From the NCBI GenBank assembly GCA_016284315.1, contig JAEEOO010000049.1, positions 36,889 through 100,888 on the forward strand: a stretch of DNA of 64,000 bases. Reading direction: 5' to 3'. Position 1 is the first letter of the stretch. The number at the start of each line of letters is the position of its first letter. Made by a program: the position numbers and the translations under genes. Under the pieces are notes generated by a model. That model saw only the letters and a list, made by a program, of their open reading frames with translations, had not been told where the DNA came from and did not search any database. Positions 1-9,478 of this stretch are shown in pieces. This DNA is from Lachnospiraceae bacterium (lineage in GTDB: Bacteria > Bacillota > Clostridia > Lachnospirales > Lachnospiraceae).

Positions 1-1442
1 GGCTCCATAGTACCATTATTATCCACCGTCGCATACGTCCATCCAATCTTACCTGGATCAACCCCAAACTCAGCACTGATCTCTACATCCCCGGCAGGCA
101 TAGTAAATGTATTATTATTTACGGTAACTCCGCCCCTAAGGACATTCCAAGCTTTCAATCTATAGAAAGTATTAATTGGAGTTGCAGTCAGTGTTACCGT
201 ATCGCCCTCTTTTGCACTTGCAGGACTTACGCTTACAGTACCCTTTGTAGTGTCTGTACTTGCAACACTGATAGAATATGTAGGCTTATTCTGTGATGTC
301 GCCCATCCAAATGCAGCACTGATCTTTACATTGGTTGCGGGCATTACGAATGTAGGCTTTTCTATTCCATTAGGATACTGAAGAGTTACGTTCTCATCAG
401 GCTCCCATCTTGCAAGTTCTTTTCCTCCGTCAGCAACTGCTGTAAGAGTAATAACCTCGCCTTCTTTTGCTGAAGATGCACTGGCGGTTACAGTTCCTCC
501 GTCGTATCCATATACCGTGATGGTATATTTTACCTCTTCAGGTTCTTCCTCTTCTTCCTCTTCAGCTTCCTCTTCCTCTTCTGTCTCCCCGGCTACCTCT
601 TCTTCCTCTTCAAGTTCTTCCACTATCTCTTCTTCAGCAGGTTCCTCTTCAGGCTCCTCCACCTCTTCTTCAAAAGTAGGCCACTCAAGGTCTGCCCAGT
701 CAAAGTATGCTGGAGAAAGGGTCATAGCGTACTTCCAGAATTCTTCCTCTGTCGCGCCGCAAACCTCAAGGCACTGGGCTCTGCGCTCATCATCCCTTGC
801 AAGTTCACTGATGACCAAAAGAGGAAGGTCATATAAGGTATATTTCTTTTTGGTGTACTTTCCTGTTGAAGGATCGCGGCTCAGCCACTCTCCGGCCTTT
901 ACTTCAAAAGTTTCACCGGTTGTGGGATCGTTTACCTCAACATGACCTTCTACCAAGAAGAGATCATCCGCGCTGACATATCCGCAGGTACCGCGGATAC
1001 CAACGATCATTGTAGATGTCTTGATGTCAAAGGATTCATCCTCCGCAAGAGCCTTGGTTACGTTAAAATACAAAGCTCCGCTTTCAAGATTAAGCTCAAG
1101 TTTCTTTCCTTCCTGACTTACAACAGTTTTAGAACTCTGATCAAGAGAAACTATCTTGTAGTCATCAAGGCCAAGACTTGCAAAACTCTCAGTTGCGGTT
1201 AAAACCTTGTTTCCATTATTAAGTCTTAAATTCTCTGTAATGGAAACATCTCGGTCCTTGCTGTCAAGAAGTGAAACCGTTCCCTGCATTCTAAGGAACC
1301 TGATGGTTGTTGCCACAAGGTCATTTTTACCGCTAAGAAGGATGATAGCTGCAACTGCGGCAGCCACTATCACTACTGCTCCGGCAACAATTCCTATTAT
1401 TCCGGGCTTACCTATTTTAGGCTTTACTGCACTGTCTCCCAT
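1..1442 (-). CDS. FecR-domain membrane protein with InlB-type repeats (3' end outside window)
   Basis: The reading frame is open from an ATG at 1442 (GGAGAG ribosome site just upstream) to the window edge, giving about 480 visible residues. A short basic N-terminus is followed by one membrane segment (about residues 14-36). Next comes a FecR-like domain (about 45-175) with the typical pattern of a buried motif ending GIRGT. A very Glu-rich stretch (about 257-303) acts as a spacer, followed by at least two copies of a divergent InlB B-type repeat (GGTV...EGE..TLTA...F.MP...V.I.A.F). I infer a cell-surface protein anchored by its N-terminal helix. FecR domains in sigma-regulator systems sense periplasmic signals, but no ECF sigma factor is nearby, so that role is unsupported. 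The gene is separated from radA upstream by a terminator. Confidence 0.85.
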   Translation of the reverse strand, partial: MGDSAVKPKIGKPGIIGIVAGAVVIVAAAVAAIILLSGKNDLVATTIRFLRMQGTVSLLDSKDRDVSITENLRLNNGNKVLTATESFASLGLDDYKIVSLDQSSKTVVSQEGKKLELNLESGALYFNVTKALAEDESFDIKTSTMIVGIRGTCGYVSADDLFLVEGHVEVNDPTTGETFEVKAGEWLSRDPSTGKYTKKKYTLYDLPLLVISELARDDERRAQCLEVCGATEEEFWKYAMTLSPAYFDWADLEWPTFEEEVEEPEEEPAEEEIVEELEEEEEVAGETEEEEEAEEEEEEEPEEVKYTITVYGYDGGTVTASASSAKEGEVITLTAVADGGKELARWEPDENVTLQYPNGIEKPTFVMPATNVKISAAFGWATSQNKPTYSISVASTDTTKGTVSVSPASAKEGDTVTLTATPINTFYRLKAWNVLRGGVTVNNNTFTMPAGDVEISAEFGVDPGKIGWTYATVDNNGTME

Positions 1443-1551
1443 AACTTTCTCTCCAAAAAATTAATAGTTAAACCGAATTACAGTTATAAACACAAAAAGG
1501 GTAAAACAAAAAAATCAAAAACCGACTGACTAAAGGACATTTAAAAGGACA

Positions 1552-1613
1552 CTAAAAGAAAAGTGCGGAACACCCCCTTGCCTTTTGAATAGGCTCTCGG
1601 GGAAACTCCACAC
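1552..1613 (-). terminator. Rho-independent terminator of radA
   Basis: On the minus strand a 15-bp stem (1599-1613 with 1563-1577, G-U pairs and one mismatch) encloses a second small GCCT/AGGC hairpin and is followed by TTTTCTTTT (1552-1562). It lies between the radA stop and the start of the FecR-domain gene. Confidence 0.8.
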
Positions 1614-1672
1614 TAGATTGTAACACATGTGATTTACATAAATCAATGATTTTAAGCGATTTTCAGGTTTAT

Positions 1673-3049
1673 TTATACGATCTTGTCAATGGCTTCCCTT
1701 ACATTGGAGACGCCGATGACCTCTACGTTCCCTGCTTTCTTGCACTCTTCTTCGCAACTCTTGGGAACTATAAGAGTCTTAAAGCCCAGTTTAGCGGCTT
1801 CCGCAGCCCGCTGTCTTGCGTTCGAAACGCTTCTTACTTCACCGGAAAGGCCAACCTCACCGAAGGCAACGATCTCAGGGCTAAGGGCTTTATTCTTAAA
1901 ACTGGACACCACAGCAAGGACGATTCCAAGGTCTATAGCGGGCTCAGTCACTTTCATACCACCTGTTATGTTTACGTAAGCATCGCAATCTCCCAATGAA
2001 AGACCGCATCTTTTCTCAAGAACAGCCATAAGGAGATTTACTCTGTTATAATCCGTACCGTTAGCCTGGCGTCTGGGAAGTCCGAAATTGGTACGGCACA
2101 CGAGGGCCTGGATTTCCATAAGAAGGGGCCTTGTTCCTTCAACAGAGCAGGTAACTATGCTTCCGGATGCATCCTGAGGACGACCGTCCAGCATGAACTC
2201 AGAAGGATTCAGGACTTCAGTAAGTCCCTCCTGTCTCATTTCGAATACACCTATCTCATCAGTGGATCCAAAACGGTTCTTAACGCCGCGAAGCACTCTG
2301 TATGAAGCATGTCTGTCTCCTTCAAAGTAAAGAACGGTATCCACCATATGTTCAAGGACTCTGGGGCCGGCTACAGCTCCATCCTTGGTTACATGACCAA
2401 CAATAAAAATAGAAACTCCCAGTCCCTTGGCAAGCTGTAAAAGAACCGCTGTGGTCTCCCTTACCTGGCTGACGCTTCCGGGAGCGGAACTGATGTCCTC
2501 ACTGTACATTGTCTGTATTGAGTCTATTACAATAACACCCGGTTTCTTTTGCTTTATGACCTCTGAAATGATGCCAAGATCATTCTCGCAAAGAAGGCTC
2601 ATCTTATCCGTAAAGCTTCCGATCCTGTCGGCGCGAAGCTTTATCTGGACCTTGGATTCCTCACCTGATACATAGAGTACATCCGTACCTTTTTCAGAGA
2701 GGTTACGGCACACCTGAAGAAGCAGGGTTGACTTACCGATTCCGGGATCACCACCCACGAGTGTCAGGCTTCCTGCTACAATACCGCCGCCAAGGACTCT
2801 GTCCAGTTCTCCGATGCCTGTAAGGAGCTTGTCATCTTCCTTAACGGAAACCTCAGAAAGGGTAACCACCTCGGATGAAAGAGCGCTTCTTTTGCTTGCC
2901 GCAGTGCCTTTCTTTATATCTTCTTTTGAAACCGTCTCTTCAACAAAAGTATTCCATTCTTTACAAGCCGGGCACTGTCCCATCCATTTGGATGACTCAT
3001 ATCCGCACTCGTTACAGAAGAAGACCGATGTCATTTTCTTTGTTGCCAT
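1673..3049 (-). CDS. radA: DNA repair protein RadA
   Basis: RadA (Sms) is a RecA-like ATPase that promotes branch migration during recombinational repair. The 458-residue product has the N-terminal zinc finger (C12, C15, C26, C29), a Walker A motif GGDPGIGKST (about 99-108), the RadA-specific KNRFG motif (about 256) and a C-terminal Lon-protease-like domain. I chose the ATG at 3049. An in-frame GTG at 3085 is upstream, but it sits inside the terminator hairpin of the preceding gene and would add 12 residues before the zinc finger that the family does not have. The gene is followed by its own terminator. Confidence 0.96.
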   Translation of the reverse strand: MATKKMTSVFFCNECGYESSKWMGQCPACKEWNTFVEETVSKEDIKKGTAASKRSALSSEVVTLSEVSVKEDDKLLTGIGELDRVLGGGIVAGSLTLVGGDPGIGKSTLLLQVCRNLSEKGTDVLYVSGEESKVQIKLRADRIGSFTDKMSLLCENDLGIISEVIKQKKPGVIVIDSIQTMYSEDISSAPGSVSQVRETTAVLLQLAKGLGVSIFIVGHVTKDGAVAGPRVLEHMVDTVLYFEGDRHASYRVLRGVKNRFGSTDEIGVFEMRQEGLTEVLNPSEFMLDGRPQDASGSIVTCSVEGTRPLLMEIQALVCRTNFGLPRRQANGTDYNRVNLLMAVLEKRCGLSLGDCDAYVNITGGMKVTEPAIDLGIVLAVVSSFKNKALSPEIVAFGEVGLSGEVRSVSNARQRAAEAAKLGFKTLIVPKSCEEECKKAGNVEVIGVSNVREAIDKIV

Positions 3050-3074
3050 TAAAACTATTCCCCAAATCTTTCCT

Positions 3075-3104
3075 AAAAAATGCACCCGACTTATTGCCGG
3101 GTGC
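3075..3104 (-). terminator. Terminator of the 137-residue protein gene
   Basis: Minus-strand stem GCACCCGG/TCGGGTGC (3082-3104) followed by T6 (3075-3080), immediately after the stop codon at 3120. Confidence 0.9.
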
Positions 3105-3119
3105 CTATACCTTATTTAA

Positions 3120-3533
3120 TTAAGCTTTTACAACCTTTACTGCAACAGCGTCCGCATTTGCAGTCTCAACACTGACGGAAAGTTTTCCGCCAAGTCCGGT
3201 CTGTACCTTTCCGGTGCTTGCGCCGTTTACGAAGATTTCGTAAGAAGTCTCATCTTCGAGTCCCAAAGTGATCTGAGCATCCTCAGCTCCCTCAACGGTG
3301 AACTCGATTCCGTCTGCGGTCTCTTTAAATCCGTTAACTGCTGTTCCGGGAACGGATTCGTAAAGGAACAATCCATTTTTCTCCAGCTTGGTGATCTCGT
3401 TAAAGGTCTTAACCTTAAGAAGATCGCCGCCAACGGGGAAGTCCTCAACCTTAGACTTTTGGGCTAATTCGTAGTTTCCAAAACTAATGCTGCCATCCGC
3501 TTCTTTGCGGATCAACTCATTTACAACAGCCAT
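3120..3533 (-). CDS. Conserved small protein, function unknown
   Basis: A 137-residue protein without signal peptide or membrane segment, beginning MAVVNELIRKEADGSISFG. It is largely beta-strand-like, with an acidic C-terminal half (TVEGAEDAQITLGLE). I recall proteins of this type in clostridia being labelled endosialidase in automatic annotation, but I see no sialidase Asp-box or catalytic motif, so that name should not be trusted. It has a strong ribosome site (TCGGAGGAAAA), its own promoter and its own terminator, so it is expressed as a single-gene unit downstream of clpC. Confidence 0.85.
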   Translation of the reverse strand: MAVVNELIRKEADGSISFGNYELAQKSKVEDFPVGGDLLKVKTFNEITKLEKNGLFLYESVPGTAVNGFKETADGIEFTVEGAEDAQITLGLEDETSYEIFVNGASTGKVQTGLGGKLSVSVETANADAVAVKVVKA

Positions 3534-3589
3534 TTTAAATTTTCCTCCGAAAAAAATACCTTGGGGGTCAATGCCCCTGCTACACTTCT

Positions 3590-3618
3590 ATTTTACTTGT
3601 CATAAAAGTTAAAGTAAA
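3590..3618 (-). promoter_or_regulatory. Sigma-A-type promoter of the 137-residue protein gene
   Basis: Minus-strand TTTACT (3613-3618), 17-bp spacer, TAAAAT (3590-3595). The leader then contains a short GGGG/CCCC hairpin (about 3563-3579) before the ribosome site. Confidence 0.5.
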
Positions 3619-3635
3619 TAGATTTAATGAGAATT

Positions 3636-6071
3636 TCATTTAACAACAAACGTTACTTTTCCGTCCTTGGCACCTACCGAAACTTTGTCTCCCGGCTTAA
3701 CCTTTTTGGAGAGGATTTCCTCCGCAAGAGCATCCTCGATCTCGGACTGAATGCCTCTTCTCAAGGGTCTTGCACCCATCTTCTTGTCAGCGAATTTCTT
3801 GACAATGTGCTCTTTAAGAGCAGGAGTGAAGGTGAGTTTGATATTCATCTGGTTCTCGCATCTGGTGGCAAGTTCCTTGGTAAGAAGGTTAACGATGGCC
3901 TTCATGTCATCGTCAGTGAGCTGATGGAATACAAGGATATCATCAATACGGTTGATAAACTCGGGCTTGAAGGATTTCTTAACTTCCTCCATTACTGCGG
4001 ACTTCATCTTCTCATAGTCCTTCTTTTCACTCTTTTCAGTGGCAAAGCCAAGGTTCTTGGGATCCACGATCCTCTGAGCTCCTGCGTTAGAAGTCATGAT
4101 AAGAATTGTATTCTTAAAGGAGATCTTGCGTCCCTTTGAATCCGTGATATGGCCTTCATCAAGCACCTGAAGAAGGATATTGAATACATCGGGATGGGCC
4201 TTCTCAATCTCGTCAAAAAGGACTACGGAATAGGGGTTCTTTCTGATCTTGTCGGTAAGCTGTCCGCCCTCTTCAAAGCCTACATATCCCGGAGGTGAAC
4301 CGATCATCTTTGAAACGCTGTGGCCTTCCATGTACTCCGACATGTCGACTCTTATAATAGCGTCCTCAGAGCCAAACATAGCCTCTGCAAGAGCCTTTGA
4401 AAGTTCGGTCTTACCAACACCGGTAGGTCCTAAGAAAAGGAAGGAACCGATGGGTCTGTTAGGGCTCTTGAGGCCTACTCTGCCTCGTCTCATGGCCTTG
4501 GAGATGGAATCAACCGCCTCATTCTGGCCGATGACACGCTTATGAAGGATGGACTCAAGCTTAAGAAGTCTCTCAGTCTCCTTCTCCGCAAGCTTTGTAA
4601 CAGGGATCTTTGTCCACATGGCAACAACCGCTGCGATGGAATCCTCGTCGATAGAGTAAGTGTAATCCCCTGCTTTTTCCTGCATCTTATTTTGGAGGCG
4701 CTCATACTTCTTGATCAGCGCATCCTGTTTTTCTTTTAATTCATGAGCCTGTAAAAAGGCCTCCATCCTGATGGAAAGTTCGATCTGACGGTCCATCTTC
4801 TGGATCTGGTCAGCAAGTTCGCGTAATTTACCGGGCTTTTCCATGCTGCGAAGCTTTGCACTTGCAGCGGCTTCGTCGATAAGGTCAATGGCCTTGTCAG
4901 GAAGATTACGGTCGTTGATATATCTTGCTGAGAGCCTTACAGCTGCCTCAACAGCAGACTGAGTTATCTCAACATGATGATGCTCCTCGTACTTGCCCTT
5001 GATGCCTTCAAGGATACGTATAGCCTCTTCCTGGGTGGGTTCTTCAACGGTAACGGGCTGGAAACGTCTCTCAAGCGCCGCATCCTTCTCAACGTACTTT
5101 CTGTACTCAGCGATGGTGGTAGCACCAATTAGCTGAAGTTCTCCTCTTGCAAGAGAAGGCTTCATGATATTTGAAGCATCGATGGCACCTTCTGCGCCAC
5201 CTGCGCCGATAAGTGTGTGGAGCTCATCAAGGAAAAGGATAACATTTCCATCCTCGATAACCTCGTGGATCACGCGCTTGATACGCTCCTCAAACTCACC
5301 CCTATACTTACTTCCGGCAACCATTCCTGAAAGGTCAAGGGTAAGAAGTCTTTTATTTCTTACTGTCTCGGGAACATCGCCGGAAACGATCCTCTGGGCA
5401 AGGCCCTCAACAACCGCTGTTTTACCTACACCGGGCTCACCGATGAGGCAGGGATTGTTCTTGGTCCTTCTGCTAAGGATCTGGATAACACGGCTGATCT
5501 CCTCATTTCTTCCGATAACGGGATCAAGCTTGCCATCTTCAGCAAGAGCAGTAAGATCACGGCTGTACTGGGAGAGCATGGACTGCTTTCCCTTTGCGGT
5601 CTTGGCTCCGAGATCTTCCTTTGCAAGAGCAGGATCCTCACCGATAGCGGCAAGAGTGTCCGCATAGATCTTCTGTACATTGGTTCCGGGGGCTGCAAGA
5701 AGTCTTGCTGCCACATTCTCACCCTCTTTAATAATGGCAAGAAGGATATGCTCGGTACCAATCTCTTTCTGGCCGAATCTCTCGGCTGTTCTTCCGGCTT
5801 CTTCAAGAATGAGCTCTGCTCTGGGGGAATAGATTCCCCTCTCTCTTATAGCAACATTCTTGTCGAAAGAGATCATGTCCTTGATCATCTCTTCGTATTT
5901 ATCCGGAAATACACCATTGTCTCTTAAAACTTTACCGGCTACACTGGTTTCATCCTTGAGCAGTCCGGCTAAAATATGTTCTGACCCGATATAACCCTGA
6001 TGGAACTTGCGCGCACAATTGGCAGCTTCTTTAAGAGCTTCCTGCGCTTTTTGAGTAAATTTACCCTGCAA
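3636..6071 (-). CDS. clpC: ATP-dependent Clp protease ATP-binding subunit ClpC
   Basis: ClpC is a Hsp100 unfoldase that feeds proteins to ClpP. The 811-residue product has the duplicated Clp-N domain (about 1-145), a first AAA+ module with Walker A GEPGVGKT (211-218), the ClpC-type middle coiled-coil (about 410-465) and a second AAA+ module with GPTGVGKT (about 545), then the ClpB-D2 small domain. Length is normal for the family. In Bacillus clpC sits in the ctsR-mcsA-mcsB operon. Here ctsR, mcsA and mcsB are all absent and the upstream partner is a GntR regulator 26 bp away, which suggests a different stress-response wiring. Confidence 0.96.
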   Translation of the reverse strand: MQGKFTQKAQEALKEAANCARKFHQGYIGSEHILAGLLKDETSVAGKVLRDNGVFPDKYEEMIKDMISFDKNVAIRERGIYSPRAELILEEAGRTAERFGQKEIGTEHILLAIIKEGENVAARLLAAPGTNVQKIYADTLAAIGEDPALAKEDLGAKTAKGKQSMLSQYSRDLTALAEDGKLDPVIGRNEEISRVIQILSRRTKNNPCLIGEPGVGKTAVVEGLAQRIVSGDVPETVRNKRLLTLDLSGMVAGSKYRGEFEERIKRVIHEVIEDGNVILFLDELHTLIGAGGAEGAIDASNIMKPSLARGELQLIGATTIAEYRKYVEKDAALERRFQPVTVEEPTQEEAIRILEGIKGKYEEHHHVEITQSAVEAAVRLSARYINDRNLPDKAIDLIDEAAASAKLRSMEKPGKLRELADQIQKMDRQIELSIRMEAFLQAHELKEKQDALIKKYERLQNKMQEKAGDYTYSIDEDSIAAVVAMWTKIPVTKLAEKETERLLKLESILHKRVIGQNEAVDSISKAMRRGRVGLKSPNRPIGSFLFLGPTGVGKTELSKALAEAMFGSEDAIIRVDMSEYMEGHSVSKMIGSPPGYVGFEEGGQLTDKIRKNPYSVVLFDEIEKAHPDVFNILLQVLDEGHITDSKGRKISFKNTILIMTSNAGAQRIVDPKNLGFATEKSEKKDYEKMKSAVMEEVKKSFKPEFINRIDDILVFHQLTDDDMKAIVNLLTKELATRCENQMNIKLTFTPALKEHIVKKFADKKMGARPLRRGIQSEIEDALAEEILSKKVKPGDKVSVGAKDGKVTFVVK

Positions 6072-6097
6072 TTTTCTATTCCTCCTATGGGATTATT

Positions 6098-6469
6098 TTA
6101 AAAACCGTATTCTTTATAAATATCATCGATCATTTTGTGGAGTTCTTCTTTAGAAACGTTTCTGCACACGGCTTCAAGTACAGTAGAACTTAGAATATTG
6201 CGAATTTGACGCAAATGTTCCTCCTTAGCCTCTGAAACGGATATGACCGCTCCACGACGCCTGTCGACCTTTACGTATCCTTCGCTTCTTAAAACGGAGT
6301 ATGCCTTATTGACGGTATGCATATTAATGCCGATCTCATCCGCCAAGGTTCTTACACTGGGAAGCACATCGCCCTCGTGAAAAGTGTTGGTGGCAATACC
6401 AAGGATTATTTGATTTCTCAGCTGAAGATACAAAGCTTCGTCACTGTTAAAATCTATCTCGATAAGCAT
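6098..6469 (-). CDS. GntR-family (YtrA-like) transcriptional regulator
   Basis: A 123-residue protein made of a winged helix-turn-helix (about residues 8-75; PSVRTLADEIGINMHTVNKAYSVL) plus a short helical tail, the size and layout of the YtrA subfamily of GntR repressors, which lack a large ligand-binding domain. It is the first gene of an operon with clpC. YtrA-type regulators usually bind a palindrome in their own promoter, and a perfect 15-bp inverted repeat overlaps the -10 region just upstream (6509-6545). I infer autorepression and co-control of clpC. Confidence 0.93.
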   Translation of the reverse strand: MLIEIDFNSDEALYLQLRNQIILGIATNTFHEGDVLPSVRTLADEIGINMHTVNKAYSVLRSEGYVKVDRRRGAVISVSEAKEEHLRQIRNILSSTVLEAVCRNVSKEELHKMIDDIYKEYGF

Positions 6470-6508
6470 CCCGATCCTCCAAAAAGATCCAAAGGTCTTT
6501 TTAGACTA

Positions 6509-6555
6509 CAAGACCTCTGTTATAGAAATGTTATAACAGAGGTCTTTTGATGTCA
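6509..6555 (-). promoter_or_regulatory. Promoter and probable operator of the GntR-clpC operon
   Basis: Minus-strand TTGACA (6550-6555), 17-bp spacer, TAACAT (6527-6532). A perfect inverted repeat with 15-bp arms (6509-6523 and 6531-6545, 7-nt centre) covers the spacer and the -10. It could also act as a weak terminator for plus-strand transcripts (TTTT follows on the plus strand), but on the minus strand no T-run follows it, so an operator is the better reading. Confidence 0.65.
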
Positions 6556-6588
6556 ATTTGTATTACCAAATTTTATTATCTTTTAAGA

Positions 6589-7992
6589 TTATTCGCCCTT
6601 GCCGTTGAGGAATCCGTAATCGAAATCGTCATCATCTGGCATCTGGCGCTTGGGAGCTTCCTGAGGTCTCTGAACAGGTCTATCGCCCTGCATGGGTCTT
6701 GCACCGTTAGGTCCTACGGGTCTTCCCTGGGGTGCTCCTGCGGGTCTTCCGTTAGGCCCTACAGGTCTTCCCTGAGGTGCTCCTGCGGGTCTTCCGTTAG
6801 GTCCTACAGGTCTTCCCTGAGGTGCTCCTGCGGGTCTTGCTCCATTAGGTCCTACAGGCCTTCCCTGAGGTGCTCCTGCAGGTCTTGCTCCGGCAGGTCT
6901 TCCCTGGGGTGCCCCTGCGGGTCTTGCTCCGGCAGGTCTTCCCTGGGGTGCCCCTGCGGGTCTTCCCTGATGTGCTCCGGCAGGTCTTGTTCCTGTGGGT
7001 CTTCCGTTTCCTGCTGCAAGGCGCTGTCTTCTCTGCTTCTCAGCATCTGCAAATGCTGCTCTGTCTCCTGAATCTCTGAGCTTCATGAAGAAGTATACGC
7101 ATCCGCCTACTGCTGCGATTGCAATGATGATAAAGATGATAAGAGCAGCTCTGAGTCCTGATACCTGCTTCTGATACTTTGTAGCAGATGCCTTATAAGA
7201 ATCAAGGTTCTCAAAAATCTCGCTGATATTGTACTGAAGGTTATTGTTGTAATCGAGAAGCATCCAAGCTCCGTCTTCACCTTCAGTGGTATCCCAATCT
7301 TTCTTTTCTTCTACAACAGGCTCTTCCTCAACAGGAGTTTCTTCCTGAACGGGCTCTGAAGTCTCGGTTGTGAGATCGGTAAGTTCACCTGAAGGGGTTA
7401 CGAAATCCGCACGGGTAAAGCCTACGATATCCTTGCCCTCTGCATTGGTGTACTGGATGTAATACCATTCTCTTCCGTCGGTACCGTTCTTAACACCGTT
7501 GATGGTAACTGCTGCGCCGTTAGCTACGCTGTCAATGATGGTACTTGATGTTGAAGCATCCTGACGAACTCTTACGTTCTGCTCACTCTTGATGGTTCCT
7601 GTAACAGGGTTTACAAGTCTGATGCTGGGGTCCCCTGCGGTAACGTTTCCGTCTGCTCCGATGGTTCCTACGGTTGATCCGTCGGTAACCTGTGCAAGGT
7701 CGCTTCTTACATATCCGCTCTTTCCGTCAGCGGTTGTGATCTGGTACCAAACTCCGCCTTCGCCATCAACCTGTCCGTTGATGGTAATGGAATCATTGGC
7801 AGCCAAAGTTGTAACAACGTCACAATTGGTATTGGACTGTGCACGAACTCGTGTACCATCCTTTAAGATTTTTCCTGAGCTTGCAGCGAAGCTGTGTAAA
7901 GTAAGTGCAAATACTGCGATGATCACGGCTGTTGCAGTTATAATACCCGCGATGAGCTTTCTGCTCTCGGAGTATGATCTACTAACGTTCAT
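6589..7992 (-). CDS. SH3b-domain membrane protein with Arg/Gly/Pro-rich cytoplasmic tail
   Basis: A 467-residue protein. The N-terminus has a signal peptide or anchor (about 12-36). Two bacterial SH3 domains follow (about 40-100 and 132-198, each with the RVR...WYQI/WYYI pattern), then an acidic linker (about 203-240), a transmembrane helix (about 283-303), a short charged segment, and about 115 residues of low complexity built from GRPAGAPQ and GRPVGPNG units. The end is acidic (DDDDFDYGFLNGKGE). Bacterial SH3b domains commonly bind peptidoglycan, so the SH3 part is probably outside and the tail inside. No enzyme domain is visible. Ribosome site GGGAGG. Confidence 0.88.
   Translation of the reverse strand: MNVSRSYSESRKLIAGIITATAVIIAVFALTLHSFAASSGKILKDGTRVRAQSNTNCDVVTTLAANDSITINGQVDGEGGVWYQITTADGKSGYVRSDLAQVTDGSTVGTIGADGNVTAGDPSIRLVNPVTGTIKSEQNVRVRQDASTSSTIIDSVANGAAVTINGVKNGTDGREWYYIQYTNAEGKDIVGFTRADFVTPSGELTDLTTETSEPVQEETPVEEEPVVEEKKDWDTTEGEDGAWMLLDYNNNLQYNISEIFENLDSYKASATKYQKQVSGLRAALIIFIIIAIAAVGGCVYFFMKLRDSGDRAAFADAEKQRRQRLAAGNGRPTGTRPAGAHQGRPAGAPQGRPAGARPAGAPQGRPAGARPAGAPQGRPVGPNGARPAGAPQGRPVGPNGRPAGAPQGRPVGPNGRPAGAPQGRPVGPNGARPMQGDRPVQRPQEAPKRQMPDDDDFDYGFLNGKGE
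6688..7008 (-). repeat. In-frame coding repeats encoding the Gly/Arg/Pro-rich tail
   Basis: A run of imperfect in-frame repeats encoding GRPAGAPQ, ARPAGAPQ and GRPVGPNG units within the SH3-protein gene. Units differ mainly at third codon positions and by the small insertions AR and NGA, as expected from slippage and unequal recombination. Confidence 0.85.
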
Positions 7993-8016
7993 TTATATCG
8001 TCCTCCCACTAAAACC

Positions 8017-8060
8017 ACATAATGTAGACATCATACATATAATAACATACTACATAATGT
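8017..8060 (-). promoter_or_regulatory. Probable promoter with flanking ACATAATGT boxes
   Basis: Upstream of the SH3-protein gene a TATTAT hexamer (minus strand, 8039-8044) is flanked by two copies of the near-palindrome ACATAATGT (8017-8025 and 8052-8060), about 35 bp centre to centre. No convincing -35 is visible, so the promoter call is tentative. The paired boxes would fit a dimeric regulator. Confidence 0.35.
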
Positions 8061-8126
8061 TTATCCAGCGATTTTAGCGATTAATTGTTTAAAAAATATT
8101 AATAAGTTGTTACGCTCATCGGAAGC

Positions 8127-9404
8127 TTATGCCTCATCGATGGCCTTTCCGATGTCGTGGCGCATATACTTATTGTCAAAATTAACCCACTCTGTAGCTT
8201 CGTATGCCTTTGCTCTTGCTTCCTTAAGGTCCTTTCCTACTGCGGTAACGCCAAGGACACGGCCACCGTTTGTTACAATGTTTCCGTTCTCGTCAAACTT
8301 GGTTCCTGCATGGAAGCAGAAGTAATCATCTTTTCCTTCGAAGTTCTCAAGGCCGGTGATCTTGAATCCCTTTTCATACTTTACGGGATAACCGTCGCTG
8401 GCAAGGACTACGCATACTGCTGCCTTATCTTCAAACTGAAGGTCAAGCTTGTCCAGTGTTCCATCGATGCAGGCTTCCATAACATCGATGATGTCGTTCT
8501 TAAGTCTGGGTAGGACAACCTGTGCCTCGGGATCTCCGAATCTTGCATTGTACTCAAGGACTCTGGGTCCCTTTGGTGTAAGCATAAGTCCAAAGAAGAT
8601 AACGCCCTTGAAAGGACGTCCCTCTGCCTTCATTGCATCAACAGTGGGCTGGAAAATATATTTCTGACAGAAATCATCAACTTCTTTTGTGTAGAAAGGT
8701 GTGGGTGAGAAGTTACCCATTCCGCCGGTGTTAAGACCCTGGTCTCCATCCTTTGCACGCTTGTGGTCCTGAGCTGAAGACATGATCTTTACGATGTTTC
8801 CGTCAACGAATGATAAAACGCTGACTTCACGTCCGGTCATGAACTCCTCGATGACCATGCGGTTTCCGGCTGAACCGAACTTCTTGTCCTGCATGATCTC
8901 CTTTACGCCATCGATAGCTTCTTCAAGGGTATTGCAGATAAGAACGCCCTTTCCGAGAGCAAGGCCGTCAGCCTTAAGAACGATGGGGAACTCAGCCTTA
9001 GTCTTGAGATATTCGATGGCCTTGTCTGCGTCATCAAAGTTCTCGTACTTGGCTGTGGGTATATCATATTTCTTCATGAGATCCTTGGAGAAAGCTTTGC
9101 TTCCCTCGAGGATAGCTGCGTTTTTCTTAGGTCCGAAGGCTCTGATGCCTGCTGCCTCAAGCTCATCAACAAGGCCGCCTACAAGAGGATCGTCCATTCC
9201 GACGATAACAAGGTCGATGGCTTTTTCCTTTGCAAATGCTACGATCTTGTCAAATTCCATGGCTCCGATGGGAACACATTCCGCAAGGGCTGCGATTCCG
9301 GCGTTTCCGGGCGCGCAGTAAATCTTGTCGGCTCTTTTACTCTTGGCTACACTTGTTGCGATGGCATGTTCACGTCCGCCGCTTCCAACGATAAGAATGT
9401 TCAT
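8127..9404 (-). CDS. purD: Phosphoribosylamine-glycine ligase PurD
   Basis: PurD catalyses the second step of purine synthesis, joining glycine to phosphoribosylamine with ATP. The 425-residue product has the N-terminal Rossmann start MNILIVGSGGREHAIA, the ATP-grasp core (KADGLALGKGV) and the GARS signature region (RFGDPEAQ). The start is the ATG at 9404 with GGGAG upstream. The frame continues 32 codons further, but that overlaps the end of the ABC permease and does not match the family. It has its own promoter and is separated from purE-purM-purN by three other genes. Confidence 0.96.
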   Translation of the reverse strand: MNILIVGSGGREHAIATSVAKSKRADKIYCAPGNAGIAALAECVPIGAMEFDKIVAFAKEKAIDLVIVGMDDPLVGGLVDELEAAGIRAFGPKKNAAILEGSKAFSKDLMKKYDIPTAKYENFDDADKAIEYLKTKAEFPIVLKADGLALGKGVLICNTLEEAIDGVKEIMQDKKFGSAGNRMVIEEFMTGREVSVLSFVDGNIVKIMSSAQDHKRAKDGDQGLNTGGMGNFSPTPFYTKEVDDFCQKYIFQPTVDAMKAEGRPFKGVIFFGLMLTPKGPRVLEYNARFGDPEAQVVLPRLKNDIIDVMEACIDGTLDKLDLQFEDKAAVCVVLASDGYPVKYEKGFKITGLENFEGKDDYFCFHAGTKFDENGNIVTNGGRVLGVTAVGKDLKEARAKAYEATEWVNFDNKYMRHDIGKAIDEA

Positions 9405-9429
9405 GATGTATCTCCCTTTATGGTAATTC

Positions 9430-9478
9430 GGTGCTACGCACCATAGGTAACAATAACAATAAACCCGTCCTAAGTCAA
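9430..9478 (-). promoter_or_regulatory. purD promoter and leader hairpin
   Basis: Minus-strand TTGACT (9473-9478), 17-bp spacer, TATTGT (9450-9455). The -35 overlaps the stop codon of the ABC permease gene. The leader contains a small perfect hairpin GGTGC-GTA-GCACC (9430-9442) upstream of the ribosome site. Confidence 0.55.

Noticed and set aside
3049..3085. Upstream GTG start for radA
   Set aside because: It is part of the preceding gene's terminator hairpin and adds residues before the conserved zinc finger.
3120..3533. Endosialidase
   Set aside because: Only an inherited database-style label as I recall it; no sialidase motif is visible.
6509..6545. Inverted repeat as terminator of the SH3-protein gene
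   Set aside because: On the minus strand no T-run follows it and it covers a good promoter, so an operator is preferred; weak termination cannot be excluded.
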